DNA of 64,000 nt. Origin: Lophium mytilinum (lineage: Eukaryota; Ascomycota; Dothideomycetes; Mytilinidiales; Mytilinidiaceae). Both the position numbers and the translations under genes were made by a program. This document shows positions 42,466 through 53,442 of this stretch, one piece after another. Position 1 is the stretch's first letter. Each line of letters begins with the position of its first letter. The stretch covers positions 1,840,616 to 1,904,615 of the forward strand of contig MU004186.1 of assembly GCA_010093605.1 (NCBI GenBank), written 5' to 3'. A model generated the notes under the pieces. It searched no databases. It was not told the origin of the DNA and was given only the letters and a program-made list of their open reading frames with translations.

Positions 42466-44891
42466 GGCTGCTGACTGCGGGCAGTGTAGGAGATGGGGAG
42501 CAGGTCGTCGGGGGTCTCTCCACAGCTGGGCGTGGTTCTGAGAGCTTCGGTGGGGAGCTGGAGCTGGTGGCAGTGAAGCTCGAGGTGCTGGGGTTGGCGA
42601 AGTGGAAGCTCGCCTGCGTCAGTGCGGCGGGCAGCACTTCACGTAAGCCGATCGAGCGATAAGAATGCCCAGATGGAAGAAGCAACGCCGCAGCTGGATT
42701 TCAACATGTGTATCTTCACTATGCTTGTTCGCACTTGTCGAGATAGAGAGGCTGCTGCTTTGGTTTTTCAGTCATTCACAGCGGCCACGGTGCAGTCAGA
42801 GGTCACATGCAATATCATTAGGTAAAAGCGGTGGTATTCAATAAAGACTATATGCAGGCCCCCATCTCCCTCATGAAAAACTTTTCGTCGTCCACACAAG
42901 TCCACATTGAGGTCGCCAAGAGTGGTACCTGGAGGCCGAGTTAGATGAGTGATATCTTTAGAACTGCGGTCATAAGAGTAAAAGAATTTGAATAAAATCA
43001 GACATCCAAGGAAGAAATTGCCGCTCAACGCCATCTGTCATAGGTTCGAGTCGATGGCTAGCGTGGAAACTGCGAATGTAGGAATGTTTCATCATAGAAG
43101 AGGGGTGGTAGAGTAGCAGAAGCAAAAGAGTGGCTGACCTGATGAAACTACGACGTTCCGTTCCAGATGCACCACAAGCAGCGAGGTGCCCTGGTATTGG
43201 ACGAGCATGCTCGGTCGATCTTTTATCCGCTTGCCGTTGCGTTGGCAATTTTGTTTCGCCAAGTTGGCTGCCGGGTCGATGCCGAGATGGCCGTCATGGC
43301 GCATGTTTTGAAGTCTACATCCTACTAGGGCTTGATCGTGTTAGCTTGTTGCACTTGAGAAGTTTTACAGGCAACATAGAGCAAGGTATTGTGGTCAGAC
43401 AAATGTACTGGCAAGTAGCAGGCCGCCGGCGAAGGCGGCCCGAAAAGACTGATTTCTTCAAGGTCGACTCAGCTGGGAAAAGAAGACGTGTTCTTGAGAT
43501 GTCATCATCCCGAGGGACGTAAGTGCAGATGAAAAGAGTAGGACTTACGGTGAGAGAACGAACAGCTACAGACTGGCTGCGTGTTAGTCGCTAAGTAGCT
43601 GCAAAGCGAGGCCGGCTTGTGGAGACTCCTGCGGCGAAGAGTCAAGGCGCACAGTTAGTGAAGCTGGCAGCACCAGAAACTACAGCACCGAGCTGCAATG
43701 CGAAAGCAGCCATGGTGGTGTGGAGCTGGAGAGCTGTGGTGGATGGAGGTGGCAGAAGAAAGAGCTGGCGAAGAAAATATAGGCCCGCGGCCGATTAGTT
43801 TAGCGCATCACGTGCAAAGCGAACCGGGGAGCTAGCCGACATTGGGCGGTATTTTTGCGTATTGAAACGCAAGGCTAGACACCTGGCCGCCTGTGGAACT
43901 GGCAGATGGGTGGCATTTACCTCCCACGGTAGAGGGTCTGCGGACCAAGGAAGGCTCTGCAGAACGGTTTAACCTTTCTCCACATTCCAGGGTAAATTTC
44001 CCAGCTGTCTGCAGCAGTTTGCACTGCGTGTATAGGGGCCGTTGGGCAAAAGGAGTCGGGCTTGGCGCGTGCTGAGGCAGCATGGGAAAAATACACCCAG
44101 CCATCTCGCCCGATCGGAAATCGGCCCCTAGGCTTAGGCGTGCTTCGCTCTCTGCCCAGGTGAGGCATCGCCCGACCCAGCGCTCTCTTCACTCCCGTCA
44201 ACCACCACGACGCCCGCCAGCGATCCCATCCGCCCACACCCCCGACGACACGCCCACGCTGCGAGCCGCCATGCCCGTCTGCTCGTCCGCCCTCTAATTC
44301 CACCCCCCGAGCCATTGCCGCCGTCTGCTTACGCTCGTTTCCATCCGCTTCCTCGCCCGACGGCACGAATGCGCGATATCGCACCCACGACGTCTGCGCC
44401 ATACACCGCCCCCGTGCGCCCTCTCCCTCCGCCTCGCTGCTGATCGCGTTGCGCCCGCCCGTCCGTCCGGCCTCGTTGCTCCTGCTGTCGCGAAACATAT
44501 CGTCGTCGTCGCATATCAGCCCCGGCACTTGCCGGTGCATCATCCGAAGCCATCTCGCAGCTTTCGAGGCGCGCCAGCTTCATACCTTCTCTTGTCCCGC
44601 CGGCACGCGTACGGCACGTAATTCGAACGCCGCTTGTGCCTCTTCTGCATTCTGTACACCTGACTGCTCTGCGGCCGCCCACTCAGCCACGACAGCGTCT
44701 CCCGCGCATCGCATTTTTCTGGGCATGCATATCTTGTAATCGCACATCACCACAAAGTAGTACCGTGTGCAAGAGTACGTCACTAGACTAGAAATACAGT
44801 AGCCGGACGGGTTGCAGATTTCCCCGGCGGGGTCATTACAGCGGAGGAAATTGGAGAAGCGGCACGCGCTTCAACCCACAAGGGCGTCAAG
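42466..44891. other. Intergenic between vma2 and the ptaB-type gene
   Basis: Apart from the unresolved gene start near 43.7 kb, nothing is supported at 42.5-43.4 kb. From 43.8 to 44.89 kb the sequence is GC-rich with CT- and C-rich tracts and is likely the long promoter and leader of the LIM-binding gene. Overlapping frames on both strands at 43.9-44.7 kb have no recognisable content. Confidence 0.4.
43390..43713 (-). CDS. Possible intron-rich gene start, product unresolved
   Basis: The minus strand shows a TATA-like box (TATATTTT, about 43783-43774), a CT-rich leader and then CACCATGGC with ATG at 43713. The first codons read MAAFALQLGA. Splice-like signals follow: cactaac with gccgcag, then cgactaacacgcag, then an exon-like SVAVRSLT ending at a GTAAGT donor (about 43549), then ttcccag. 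No frame continues long enough to name a product. I report it as a likely promoter plus first exons of a small gene, not as a defined protein. Confidence 0.25.
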
Positions 44892-47378
44892 ATGATGGCA
44901 ACCGGCTATCCACAACATCCTGGAGGGCCCCAGCATCTGGGTATGCCTCATGCCCAGCAGATGGGTCCTGGGGGTCCAAATCCCGGCCAGCATCTGGGAC
45001 AAGCAATGCAGATGCACCCAGGCGTATCAGGGCCGAATGGACCGCACGTTAGCCAGGCAGGAGCTATGATGCCAGGCATGCAGCAGGGCGTCGGTCCCAA
45101 TGCACATGCGCTGTCTCATTTGACCCCGCAGCCGCATATGTTCCAGCAGCAGCAACAGCAAATGCAAAGTAAGTGTTCCCTATAGCATGGACCCTATCAA
45201 TTCTGCATATTTATGGTCCATGCGAGGATGTTTGTCTTTGTATGTGAGGTAATTTCTAACGCGGCGCAAAATAGTGAACCCTGCCCTGGTACAACAGCAG
45301 CAAAACCAAGCACAACAGCAGGCTCTTTTTCGGCAGCGGCAACAACAGCAGCAAATGGCCTTCCAACAGCAGAACGGCATGGGCATGGGGTTCCCCGGCG
45401 GTATGAATCCCCAAATGTCTGCACAGGTGGCTGCTATGCAGGGGAATCAGCCGGGGAATTTCCCCATCAACCGGGTTGATCTCCCTCCCCACATGCAGCA
45501 ACAGCTCCTCCAGCAGAGGCAAATGCAGCAGCAGCAAGCTCAAGCTCAGGCTCAGGCTCAGGCCCAAGCCCAGCAACAGGCTGTTGCCCAGCAGCAGCAG
45601 CAAATGCATCAACACCTGGCTATGCAGCACGCGCAGTCTCAGTCAAGCAATCCAGGGCAACAAGGTCCTCAGGGCCCTCAGACAAGTCAGCCGCAGCAAG
45701 GCCCATTGCGTCCGCCATCACAGATGAGCGTCCACGAGGGTCATTCTTCTCCGGCGCCCCCTCCGAATCCTCAGCAATCACAACCACCGCAAGCTCAACC
45801 TCCACAAGCGCCAAACCAGCCACCAAATCTGCAGCAACAACCTTCACAGCAGCAACACCCTCAAAATGCTCAACAGATGCAGCAGAGACCGCAACAAGGT
45901 TTCAACCCACAGCAGGTGGCGATGCTGCGGCGGCAGCAAGAAGCTCGACAACAGCAGCAAAGCCAAGGCCAAGCTGGTCAGACAATACTCAAGCTTTTGT
46001 TGTTCTTGGATCATCTCTCTCGGTTCTCGGTAAGTTGCGTTTCATCTTCATGTGTGTTTTAAGTCTGGTCTAACCTATTCCTCCAGACTACCCGCCAGGA
46101 GAACACCATTGCTCATTGGAATGCCTTTGTTGGCAGGTTCTTTGCGCCCGAGGGAGAATTCAAGCATACGCTCTTTGACAGATCAGGCGGTAAAACAAAA
46201 CAGTTCCCTGTCAGCTTCGCCGCTTTACCTCGGTACTTCTATGTGCAATTTGATAGCGGTGTTGAGAACATGCAAATCACCATCGACGGGGCTATAGAAA
46301 AGACATTTCCAAGTGAAATGAACTATGTGGAAAGTTCGAGAGCTAAGATCATATATTCGTTCCAAAATGGCACGCAGGTCAGTGGTAATCCTCACATTGT
46401 ACACACATTTGCTAATTCGAGCAGCTTGTGGCCCCTGGAAAGCTCTCGGCCATGTATAGCCAATCCAACGAGTCGAACGAGCCCAAATTAAGCTTGTTGT
46501 CTTTTGAGACGCTCGAACACCATGAGTTCATACCCCGCAAGACACTAGAACGGCTGTTTACGCAACCATCGCCAAGCCAGTTGAGTCAGACGCAGTCTCC
46601 TCGAATGACAAACAAGCCGAATGCCAAACAGCGCAACCAGCAACGCCAATTGCAAAAGCCCGACGTTCCCCCCGAGCCTTTTCTAAATCTGTCCGATCTG
46701 CCGGCCGCCCCTATCGACGACTTTGGCGTGACTGCAAAGACGCTACAGTACCTTGAGGTATGCAAATCCGCACCTTTTCTAGGCTACGTGGCTGACTTGG
46801 AATAGATCGGGGAAACCTTTTCCCACATGACCCAGCTCATCCTATATTCTCAAGACCACCCTGAGCTTACGCCAGCTGGGGCGCTCAATAGTCTCCTCTC
46901 CTCGTTGCCACCAAAGCAATTTTCGCAGCAACCCATTCAACAGCAACAAGGGGGCATGCCAACTAATCAAGCTCAGCTCCTGCAGCACCAACAGCAACAG
47001 AACCTTCCACCGGGCTCACGTACGCCATCTGGTACAGGGCAACCTGGCGGCCAAAATCACCAATTCATGTCTCCGGCAATGGCCAACCTCGGATTGCCCG
47101 GAGCTATCAATGGGTCGCCGCATCTTATGCAGACTAATCACACACCATCACCTGCCCAAACACACATGGTTAACCAGCACAGCCAGCAAGGGACCAATAG
47201 CTCCGCGACAGCCAGCGCAAATACATCACCCAACGTTAGCAACAAACGACGAAGAAGCAACGTCAAGATGGAGACTGACGACGGGGGTGGTGGTGAGGTC
47301 AACGGCGCGAGCGGCGGCCAGAAGGTGAAGGCGAGCCCTCGAGTTGGTGGGAATAAACGAGTCAAAGGGAATGGCTGA
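44892..47378 (+). CDS. ptaB: LIM-domain-binding (Ldb1/SEUSS-type) transcriptional co-regulator, PtaB-like
   Basis: I model five exons: 44892-45168, 45275-46029, 46087-46377, 46425-46757 and 46806-47378, giving 742 residues. All introns are GT-AG and in phase. Residues 1-92 are Gly/Pro/Gln/Met-rich and about 93-330 are very Gln-rich. The LIM-binding domain spans about 345-570: TTRQENTIAHWNAFVGRFFA, FALPRYFYVQFDSG-type strands, LVAPGKLSAMYSQSNESNEP, FETLEHHEFIPRKTLERLF and IGETFSHMTQLILYS. The C-terminal part is Gln/Pro/Ser-rich with a basic patch, NKRRRSNVK, a likely nuclear signal. In Aspergillus PtaB and yeast Mfg1, this family acts with the Flo8/Som1 regulator in adhesion, morphogenesis and biofilm formation; the same role here is inferred. 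The second ATG (44895) is an equally possible start. Confidence 0.92.
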
Positions 47379-48443
47379 TACCCTCCCAAACACTGGACCA
47401 TCTCCGGAGCACTAGAGCAAACAGCTTCTTTGCGTGCCGCGCCGAGTCGAGGCAGCGGTAGCAATCACCAACCATCCATTATCCGGATCGGGGGCCACTC
47501 GAGGTATTTATTGCCAAACCATACCGCATACGACCTCAATTGGTTCAATTATCTTGGACACTTAAGCGAGTACCTTTCTCGTTCGACATTACTACATCCC
47601 GACATTGTGTACAGCGTGGCGTTCGAAATCATCATCTTTGTTGCACTTACACGCGATTCATTCTTCAGACATACCGGTATCCGGCGTATCAGATATATGC
47701 GCAGTTCCATCCGATCTTTCAACTTTTACTGTTTCGGCGTTCTGGTTCCAGTGCATTGGGGGTCACCTCTTTTCGACCATTGGTCCTTTTCCAGCCATGT
47801 GTGTCTATCCGGAAGAATGAGATATCACCAACATCTCTCAGCGCATATCGATCATATTTTTCGACATTCAATTCCTCTTACTCCTTTACCGAGTACATCT
47901 CCCGCTTTTTATATTGGTTTTCAGACAAGAGTGGCAAGAGAAATTTGTCCAGGTTACATAATTTTGTATATTACGATGGCGTCTTTGGGTATTATTGGAG
48001 ACGCGATCAAAGTGGTTGGGTACTTATCCAGGGCGGGGCGGAGCGGGGCGGCTTTTTTATATCATCTTTCTTAAAGATTCCTCGAATGGGGATGAATTGA
48101 ATCGAACTTTTCATGACGATTCTTTGAGCAACGCTCTGCGTGTGTTTTGGGCGGTGCAGTAGAAGTGTACTTGTTCGTCATGTTGCTAATGTGTTTTAGG
48201 ATGTTTGTCTCGCCTGCCGACTTCCATGCCTCCTTCCCGATCTCCAGATTTCGCACACCTCCGTAATCAGCTTTACCCTTATATCAGCGCATAAGCCTCG
48301 CCTTCTTGGCCCACCCACTTCATCATATAAATCGCCTTCTTCGCCAGACCGACGTCCACAACTATGCTCCAGAACACGCCTTCAAACTGCTCCAGATTTC
48401 GTCTCCTCACCACCCAACTCTCTCCTTAACACTCATTATCTCC
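47379..48443. other. Intergenic, long 3' flank of the ptaB-type gene
   Basis: Two overlapping plus-strand frames (47430-48074, 47540-48100) are open but rich in Phe/Tyr/His/Ser with no recognisable content. They look like the AT-rich 3' untranslated region. Nothing else is supported. Confidence 0.4.
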
Positions 48444-48860
48444 TCACACCCTCCGCCGTGGCATCGGCCCCTTGTCCCTTTCCTTCTCCTTCTCCTTCCC
48501 ATCCCCCTCCCCAACACTCCCACCGCTTCCAACCCTAGAACCAGTCGCAGACCCCGTCGTCGCGCCCGCCGCCCGCGGCACCCAACCCACGATCTCGCCC
48601 GCAGCTCTGCTCGGCGTCCTCACCCCCGTTTCCGTTTTCAGTGCAGCATTCACCCGCTCTGCGTCAAGCCGCTGCTGCGCGACCGTCGCTTCCCGCCATT
48701 CGTCTGCCATCCGCTCGAGCGCCGCGTTGCTGGGACTACGATGCCCCCGCGTTGCGGTTAGGAGGGGGTTGGGTGGTAAGTTGTGGATTTGGGGGGTTGG
48801 GGAGAAGCGGACGGTTTTTTTGGGGGTGGAGGAGGGGGTGGGTGTTTTGGGGGGTTGCAT
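48444..48860 (-). CDS. Small basic protein with KTVRF motif
   Basis: The single frame encodes 138 residues. The N-terminus is Thr/Pro/Lys-rich and carries KKTVRFSPTPQIHNLPPNP, close to PKTIRFAEAPQIRNPE in member A at 2379-2846. KTVRF fits the RVxF consensus for protein phosphatase 1 docking, but such short motifs also occur by chance. A helical segment follows (NAALERMADEWREATVAQQR), then Gly/Ser-rich and Lys/Glu-rich stretches and a final MPRRRV. No domain is recognised. Frames on the opposite strand of this GC-rich stretch are longer than usual, so coding is probable but not certain. Confidence 0.5.
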   Translation of the reverse strand: MQPPKTPTPSSTPKKTVRFSPTPQIHNLPPNPLLTATRGHRSPSNAALERMADEWREATVAQQRLDAERVNAALKTETGVRTPSRAAGEIVGWVPRAAGATTGSATGSRVGSGGSVGEGDGKEKEKERDKGPMPRRRV

Positions 48861-49777
48861 CGTGGTTGGGGTATTGAGAGGGCGTGACTTGGTATGTGAA
48901 GCGGAGATGATGTCTGTGTTGTGGGTTTTCGGAGATAGAAGGGAGGAAGTTGTGGCATTTTAAGAGCTAGAAGGGGGAGGGTTCGGGAGGAGCGTGACGT
49001 GTCGGTGTGGGGCTGGAGTAGTGAAGAAGTGGTTGTGTGGTGGCTTCATGGGGATGGGTTTGGGGAGTGATATGGGTGGTTGAGTGATCTTAGTCCAGGG
49101 AAAGATGGTGAATTGCTGGAAGCGAAGCTGTGGATTCAATGCTTGGCGGAAGAGATGTTGTAGCAAAAGAAGCATACATTGTTCAGTGCTATGCCCTTTG
49201 AGCGCATCATGGTCTCGGATGTAAACGTCCCAGGTCACGTGAAGCTCATATGACGTGCACGTGATCAGGATACCTGTATATCACTTCAGCGACCGCCTTG
49301 TAGGACTGGCCTAGAATGTTCATGAGTATTTCACCAAATTGAGCTGTAGAGTTGCGTATCGACTGCTTGTACGACGTTAGGTCTACGACGCCAAGTGTGC
49401 ACTAACGTGTCCGTTCTCCCGCGTCGCGTTCCCGACTCCTTGTCTCCATTGAATTTCTTGTGGTCAAATCGAGCACATAACTTCTGCATCTACGCAATAC
49501 GATCTTTGATGATCTGTTCCCTAGCGGAGAGAACGCCCGATAGGTGCCGCGACTCGGTGACTTCGAATGCTGCCAAATTAGTAGTTTTCATTGGACACAG
49601 GCAACAAGAAATCCTGTCTCATTGATCCTAGCAAGAAGCCTCAAAAGTTTAGAAGTTTGGTGTTAGACGTGTTTATCTACTGAAGACTAAAGTAAGTTTC
49701 ATAGGACGGAGAGAAAGTGAACGTAAATTCAATGTATCTCTGTACAATCCCTCACGATCGAAAATCGAAGGATACCC
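48861..49777. other. Intergenic
   Basis: The stretch at about 48.76-49.1 kb is G- and T-rich on the plus strand. No supported frame, repeat or RNA gene. Confidence 0.4.
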
Positions 49778-52042
49778 TCAAACAAGCTTGATCGTAGCTC
49801 TCTCAGCACCCTTCCAAGGTCCCTCATCATTAGAATCCAGAAGCCAACAACCCATACCGACCCTTTCAAATGCATCTTTTACTGTAAAAGAACGCTTCAA
49901 GATTAGGGAGTACACTAGCGACGACTCGGGCCCATCATAACGTTGCCTGCACACCTTAAGACAAAAGAACTGCGGGTTTACATCAAAGCTGCAGACATCG
50001 CATCCGCTACCTTGATGCCAGCAAGTGTAGCACGTATCATCCTTCCGGAGATTAACGGCCATCGGAATATCAACGCAGACGTCATGCATTCTGAAATTTC
50101 GTCCACGTATGAGATGTACTCCTCGAGCGGCAAAGGACGGATATTTGCTCTCTTGATACAACGGGGACGTAATCAGATGGAGCACTTGCACTCCCCCAGT
50201 CCCATCGCCAAAAAGTTGATATACGCACTCTTGGAAGAATGGCTCAGGATGGAGAAAAGAATGTGTGTCTTCAACAACCAACTGAACGGGTGCAAATAAG
50301 CCACTGACTAGGAGATGAGCGCTTACTACTGCGCCAGTTCGATCGTTCCCGGGCGGCGCAGGGTTAGATCTCCACTCGTGGATATTGAAGTCGCAGGGCT
50401 GGAGTTCGCCTGAATTGTCGATGTCGTGATACTGCACAGGACCATCGACTGAGGCCCAAGACCAAGTCGGAGCTCGATATGGGAGTGGTCTTGAATGCGT
50501 ATATTCTCGCAAGGAGTCGACACGCCATGTGAGCCAGAACTGCAAATTGTCTCTCCAAAGTCCGGCCAAGTAAGTGTCCGACTTTTCTTGCTCCGGCGTG
50601 TTTGCTTCTTGGAAGAATTGAGCAAGCCCCGAGACTGCCGACAGCTTATCCATCGGCTCTGTTAGCTTCCGATTCGAGTATTCTCGAACGACTTGGATCC
50701 AAGCCCGCAAATGCGGTGATTGCCCACCCGGTAGGCCAATTACAATGGGGGATTCAGCCCCCTTTAGATCCGGAAAATCTTCTTCGTGGTGCCCAATTAA
50801 ATGACCGCATTCGCAGAACGTTTCTTCATTGCACGTCCACTTCATTTCCTCGCCGTTGAAGATAATTTTACATATCGGTAAGATGCTTTCTTGCAGAGTC
50901 CATCCTCTTTTGGATAACGGTGAATCATCTTCATCGGTCGCACTCTTGGTGGAGCCTAGTCGAATACAGAACTTATCTGATACTTCGTCAAATTCGTCCT
51001 TGGCACGGAACCGTCGTTGCCAGCCTCGCTCTCCTAAGCTTTGTTTTCCCAGGAATCCTTTTTTGCAGGAGTCCGGATATGCAGCGGTGATAGTAAGATA
51101 CGAGTTGTAGTAGATGTGACGCATGAGTCCCGACTCTCGACTCCAATCATCTTTATCATCCTGGAGAATGCAAAGGGAGTCGACCCACAAATAACGTATA
51201 TTAATTCCCTGGCATAACTTGATGGCGTCTTGGATAGTCTGCGGTAAAAGTTGAAGAGGGATGTTGGTCATATAATGGTCGATGTTCGTTTTCTTAGTCT
51301 TTAATACGCTTTGGACATCTGACTTCGGGCCCCAGCAATAGCTGAGAGCAGCGTACTGTACGGCGTCCTTGGGTCGCATCAAATGTGGGCCGCGACCTTC
51401 TTCCGCTCGTCCTACATCGATTAGTCGAGTAGGTTTGAAGGTCAGATCTGGAATACGGCAAGCTTTGTGATGTTGTTTGCAGTTCGCCATCCACGCCGAA
51501 ATCCTGGAGAATGATTCTGTCGACGAGGTGTCAGAGACAACCTGGAGTGTACATGTCAGGCCAGACCCCCAGTTTAGATACTTATACGTCGGGTCGTCTA
51601 ATCTTATGTGTTAGTATGATACGGTCTGATAGAGATCTTTTACGAACATAGCTTAGATATTTAAGAGGGGGCGGGGCCGAAAAAAGGATAAGACGTTCTC
51701 ACCTATGCAGCGCCGTATAGAGAAGCGAGTTGGTTTTTCATCTTCTTCTAGATCAAGCGGATCTTTCTTCAAATCTTTGAAGTCCTCGATTAGATCGATA
51801 TATACTATCCCCAAAGATCTGCGGGTGAAATCCCCAATGTCCCCAGTCCAACGGGATGCTTTGACCATCCCGAGATTTTTGTGCAACTCCATCCATCTCG
51901 GATCAAACTCGGTGATCGCAGCAACCAGAAGTGCGCAAGTGGCGCAGCTCTGGGCGGACGCCTGCAGCTCTGTGATGGCACGGCAAAGTCCTTCCTCGCG
52001 ACGCCAGAAATCATCGCCTGAGCATATTCGACATTCGGACAT
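49778..52042 (-). CDS. HET-domain protein (HET gene 2)
   Basis: I model two exons, 52042-51703 and 51597-49778, giving 719 residues. The 105-nt intron has a GTGAGA donor and a GATTAG acceptor; it joins RFSIRRCIG to DDPTYKYLNWGSG in frame. The N-terminal ~113 residues carry the Cys pattern common upstream of HET domains (CRICSGDDFW ... SCATCALL). WMANCKQHHKAC then leads into the HET domain: YAALSYCWGPKSD (about 196-203), RYLWVDSLCILQDDKDDW (about 248-263), YLTITAAYPDSCKKGF and RGWTLQESILP. Later family features are DKLSAVSGLA, YLAGLWRDNL and APTWSWASVDG. The gene is intact. Such proteins act in heterokaryon incompatibility and related cell-death responses; partner and trigger are unknown. A second HET gene lies 1.4 kb away on the same strand. 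Confidence 0.9.
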
Positions 52043-53442
52043 GGTTGCAGAATCTGCTCTTGGTAATTGTACTCTGATCCAAGAGGCCTAGCTTCAGGCA
52101 AGATAGAGCACCTGAGGAAGAAAGCGGGAGGGACGGATACTACGGAAAGACTAGACGTATGGGATAGCCTTGCCACGATCACATGAATCGAAGCGTTGCG
52201 CTATGAAGAAGGCCGCTATAAGAGTTTGGACCAGTGTCTTTATCGTCTAACGACAAGGCAGAGAGGTTCTTGAAGGTGGGCTGAGACCGGAGAGATGGCG
52301 ATGTAGCCAAGATAGAAGACTGCAAGGCTGAGATTGTCCTGGCCAATGCGAAGGCGCAAGGTGGCGTAGATCTCGAAACAGAAACTAGCTTGCAGAACGT
52401 CAGGTAGAGGAAGAGCAGCTGGACGTTATTTGGAATACAGAGTAAGCTGAAATATTGTCTCCTACATTCGCCTTCATCTATGCTCTTCTGAAATGTCCAA
52501 AGAAGCTGCGCAGGCAGCATCTACGGTATTCTATAAGAAGCTCAATGATGTTCATATCATCTAAAGTAACGGCGATAAATGTCCACTGTAAGTTACGCCT
52601 TTGCTTTTCAAGTTTCTGGAAGATGTCAATATTCGCCCTACTTACCTTACTCGAAAGCGCCTCTGATTGTTTGAGGAAAGATCATCGACACATTGGTTTT
52701 CACGGATTACAATGTGAATCCAAAAGCGTCCCTTCGATCATATCACAGCCGAAGGAAACATTTGGGAGGATGCCAGCATGGCCGAACAGGGGCTAGGCCG
52801 TCCGCTATCGTACGCAGGATAGGAGAACTTGATCGTCATGAACAAGGAGAATATAGCAGACGCGCAAAGTGTGATTAAAAAGGATATAGCAAGAAGCTAG
52901 AACACTGATCGTGACGAGATCTACAACATTCTACATGCCGTCTTAGCTGAGAACGGCAACGCTGCTTCCCCAAGGTGTTAGGCATCTCCGGAAGAAGACC
53001 TGCGGTTGCGGAAACTACTCGAGGGTTTCCAGGATTAGCAAGATAGGGGGCGCGCTAGGCATGAGCTAGATTGTAACAAAGCCGAGCGGGATACTCTCTG
53101 CAAAAGCGAAAAGCTTCCGCATTGATATCGTGCTGTGGTCATCTATGCCTTTAGGAGAGGGCCTTAGTTAAAGGAACTGTGTAAGAAATTCGTGTCCGGC
53201 AATTATGGCTAACTCTGAGACTCAGGCAGGATCGCACATACATGTGCATTCGTTCGCTGGCTAGAGATAAGAAGAGGCAGAAAGGTTTCGATTGTCAAGA
53301 TCTAGAGGACTGTGTGTCCGGGATAGCACATTGCAAAGATCTAGGTAATGTCGTTTGCTACTGGAACCTCTTCTACTTCACACCTATTCGCCGTCCGCTC
53401 TCTAGCATCCCATAGCTCTTCATCAAATATTCTCTTTGGCTA
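52043..53442. other. Region between HET genes 2 and 3
   Basis: It is occupied mainly by the decayed plus-strand coding remnant at 52200-53230, plus the promoter of HET gene 2. No intact gene. Confidence 0.45.
52200..53230 (+). pseudogene. Decayed coding sequence between two HET genes
   Basis: On the plus strand several segments read like protein but are broken by many stops and shifts. Examples are DVAKIEDCKAEIVLANAKAQ, then RKSSWTLFGIQSKLKYCLL, then DEIYNILHAVLAENGNAASP and ARHELDCNKAERDTLC. Many of the stops fall where Gln or Arg codons would be expected, as C-to-T change produces. The composition (charged helices, late helical repeats) recalls N-terminal regions of fungal NLR-like or STAND proteins, but I cannot assign a family. 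No terminal repeats were found around it. It is probably an old host gene of the incompatibility or immunity type. Confidence 0.4.

Noticed and set aside
45480-45960. Gln-rich tract of the ptaB-type gene as repeat-derived noise
   Set aside because: Gln-rich regions are normal for this family and the frame is flanked by the conserved LIM-binding domain.
47430-48100. Two overlapping plus-strand frames after the ptaB-type gene
   Set aside because: The composition fits a 3' untranslated region, the two frames compete and no motif is present.
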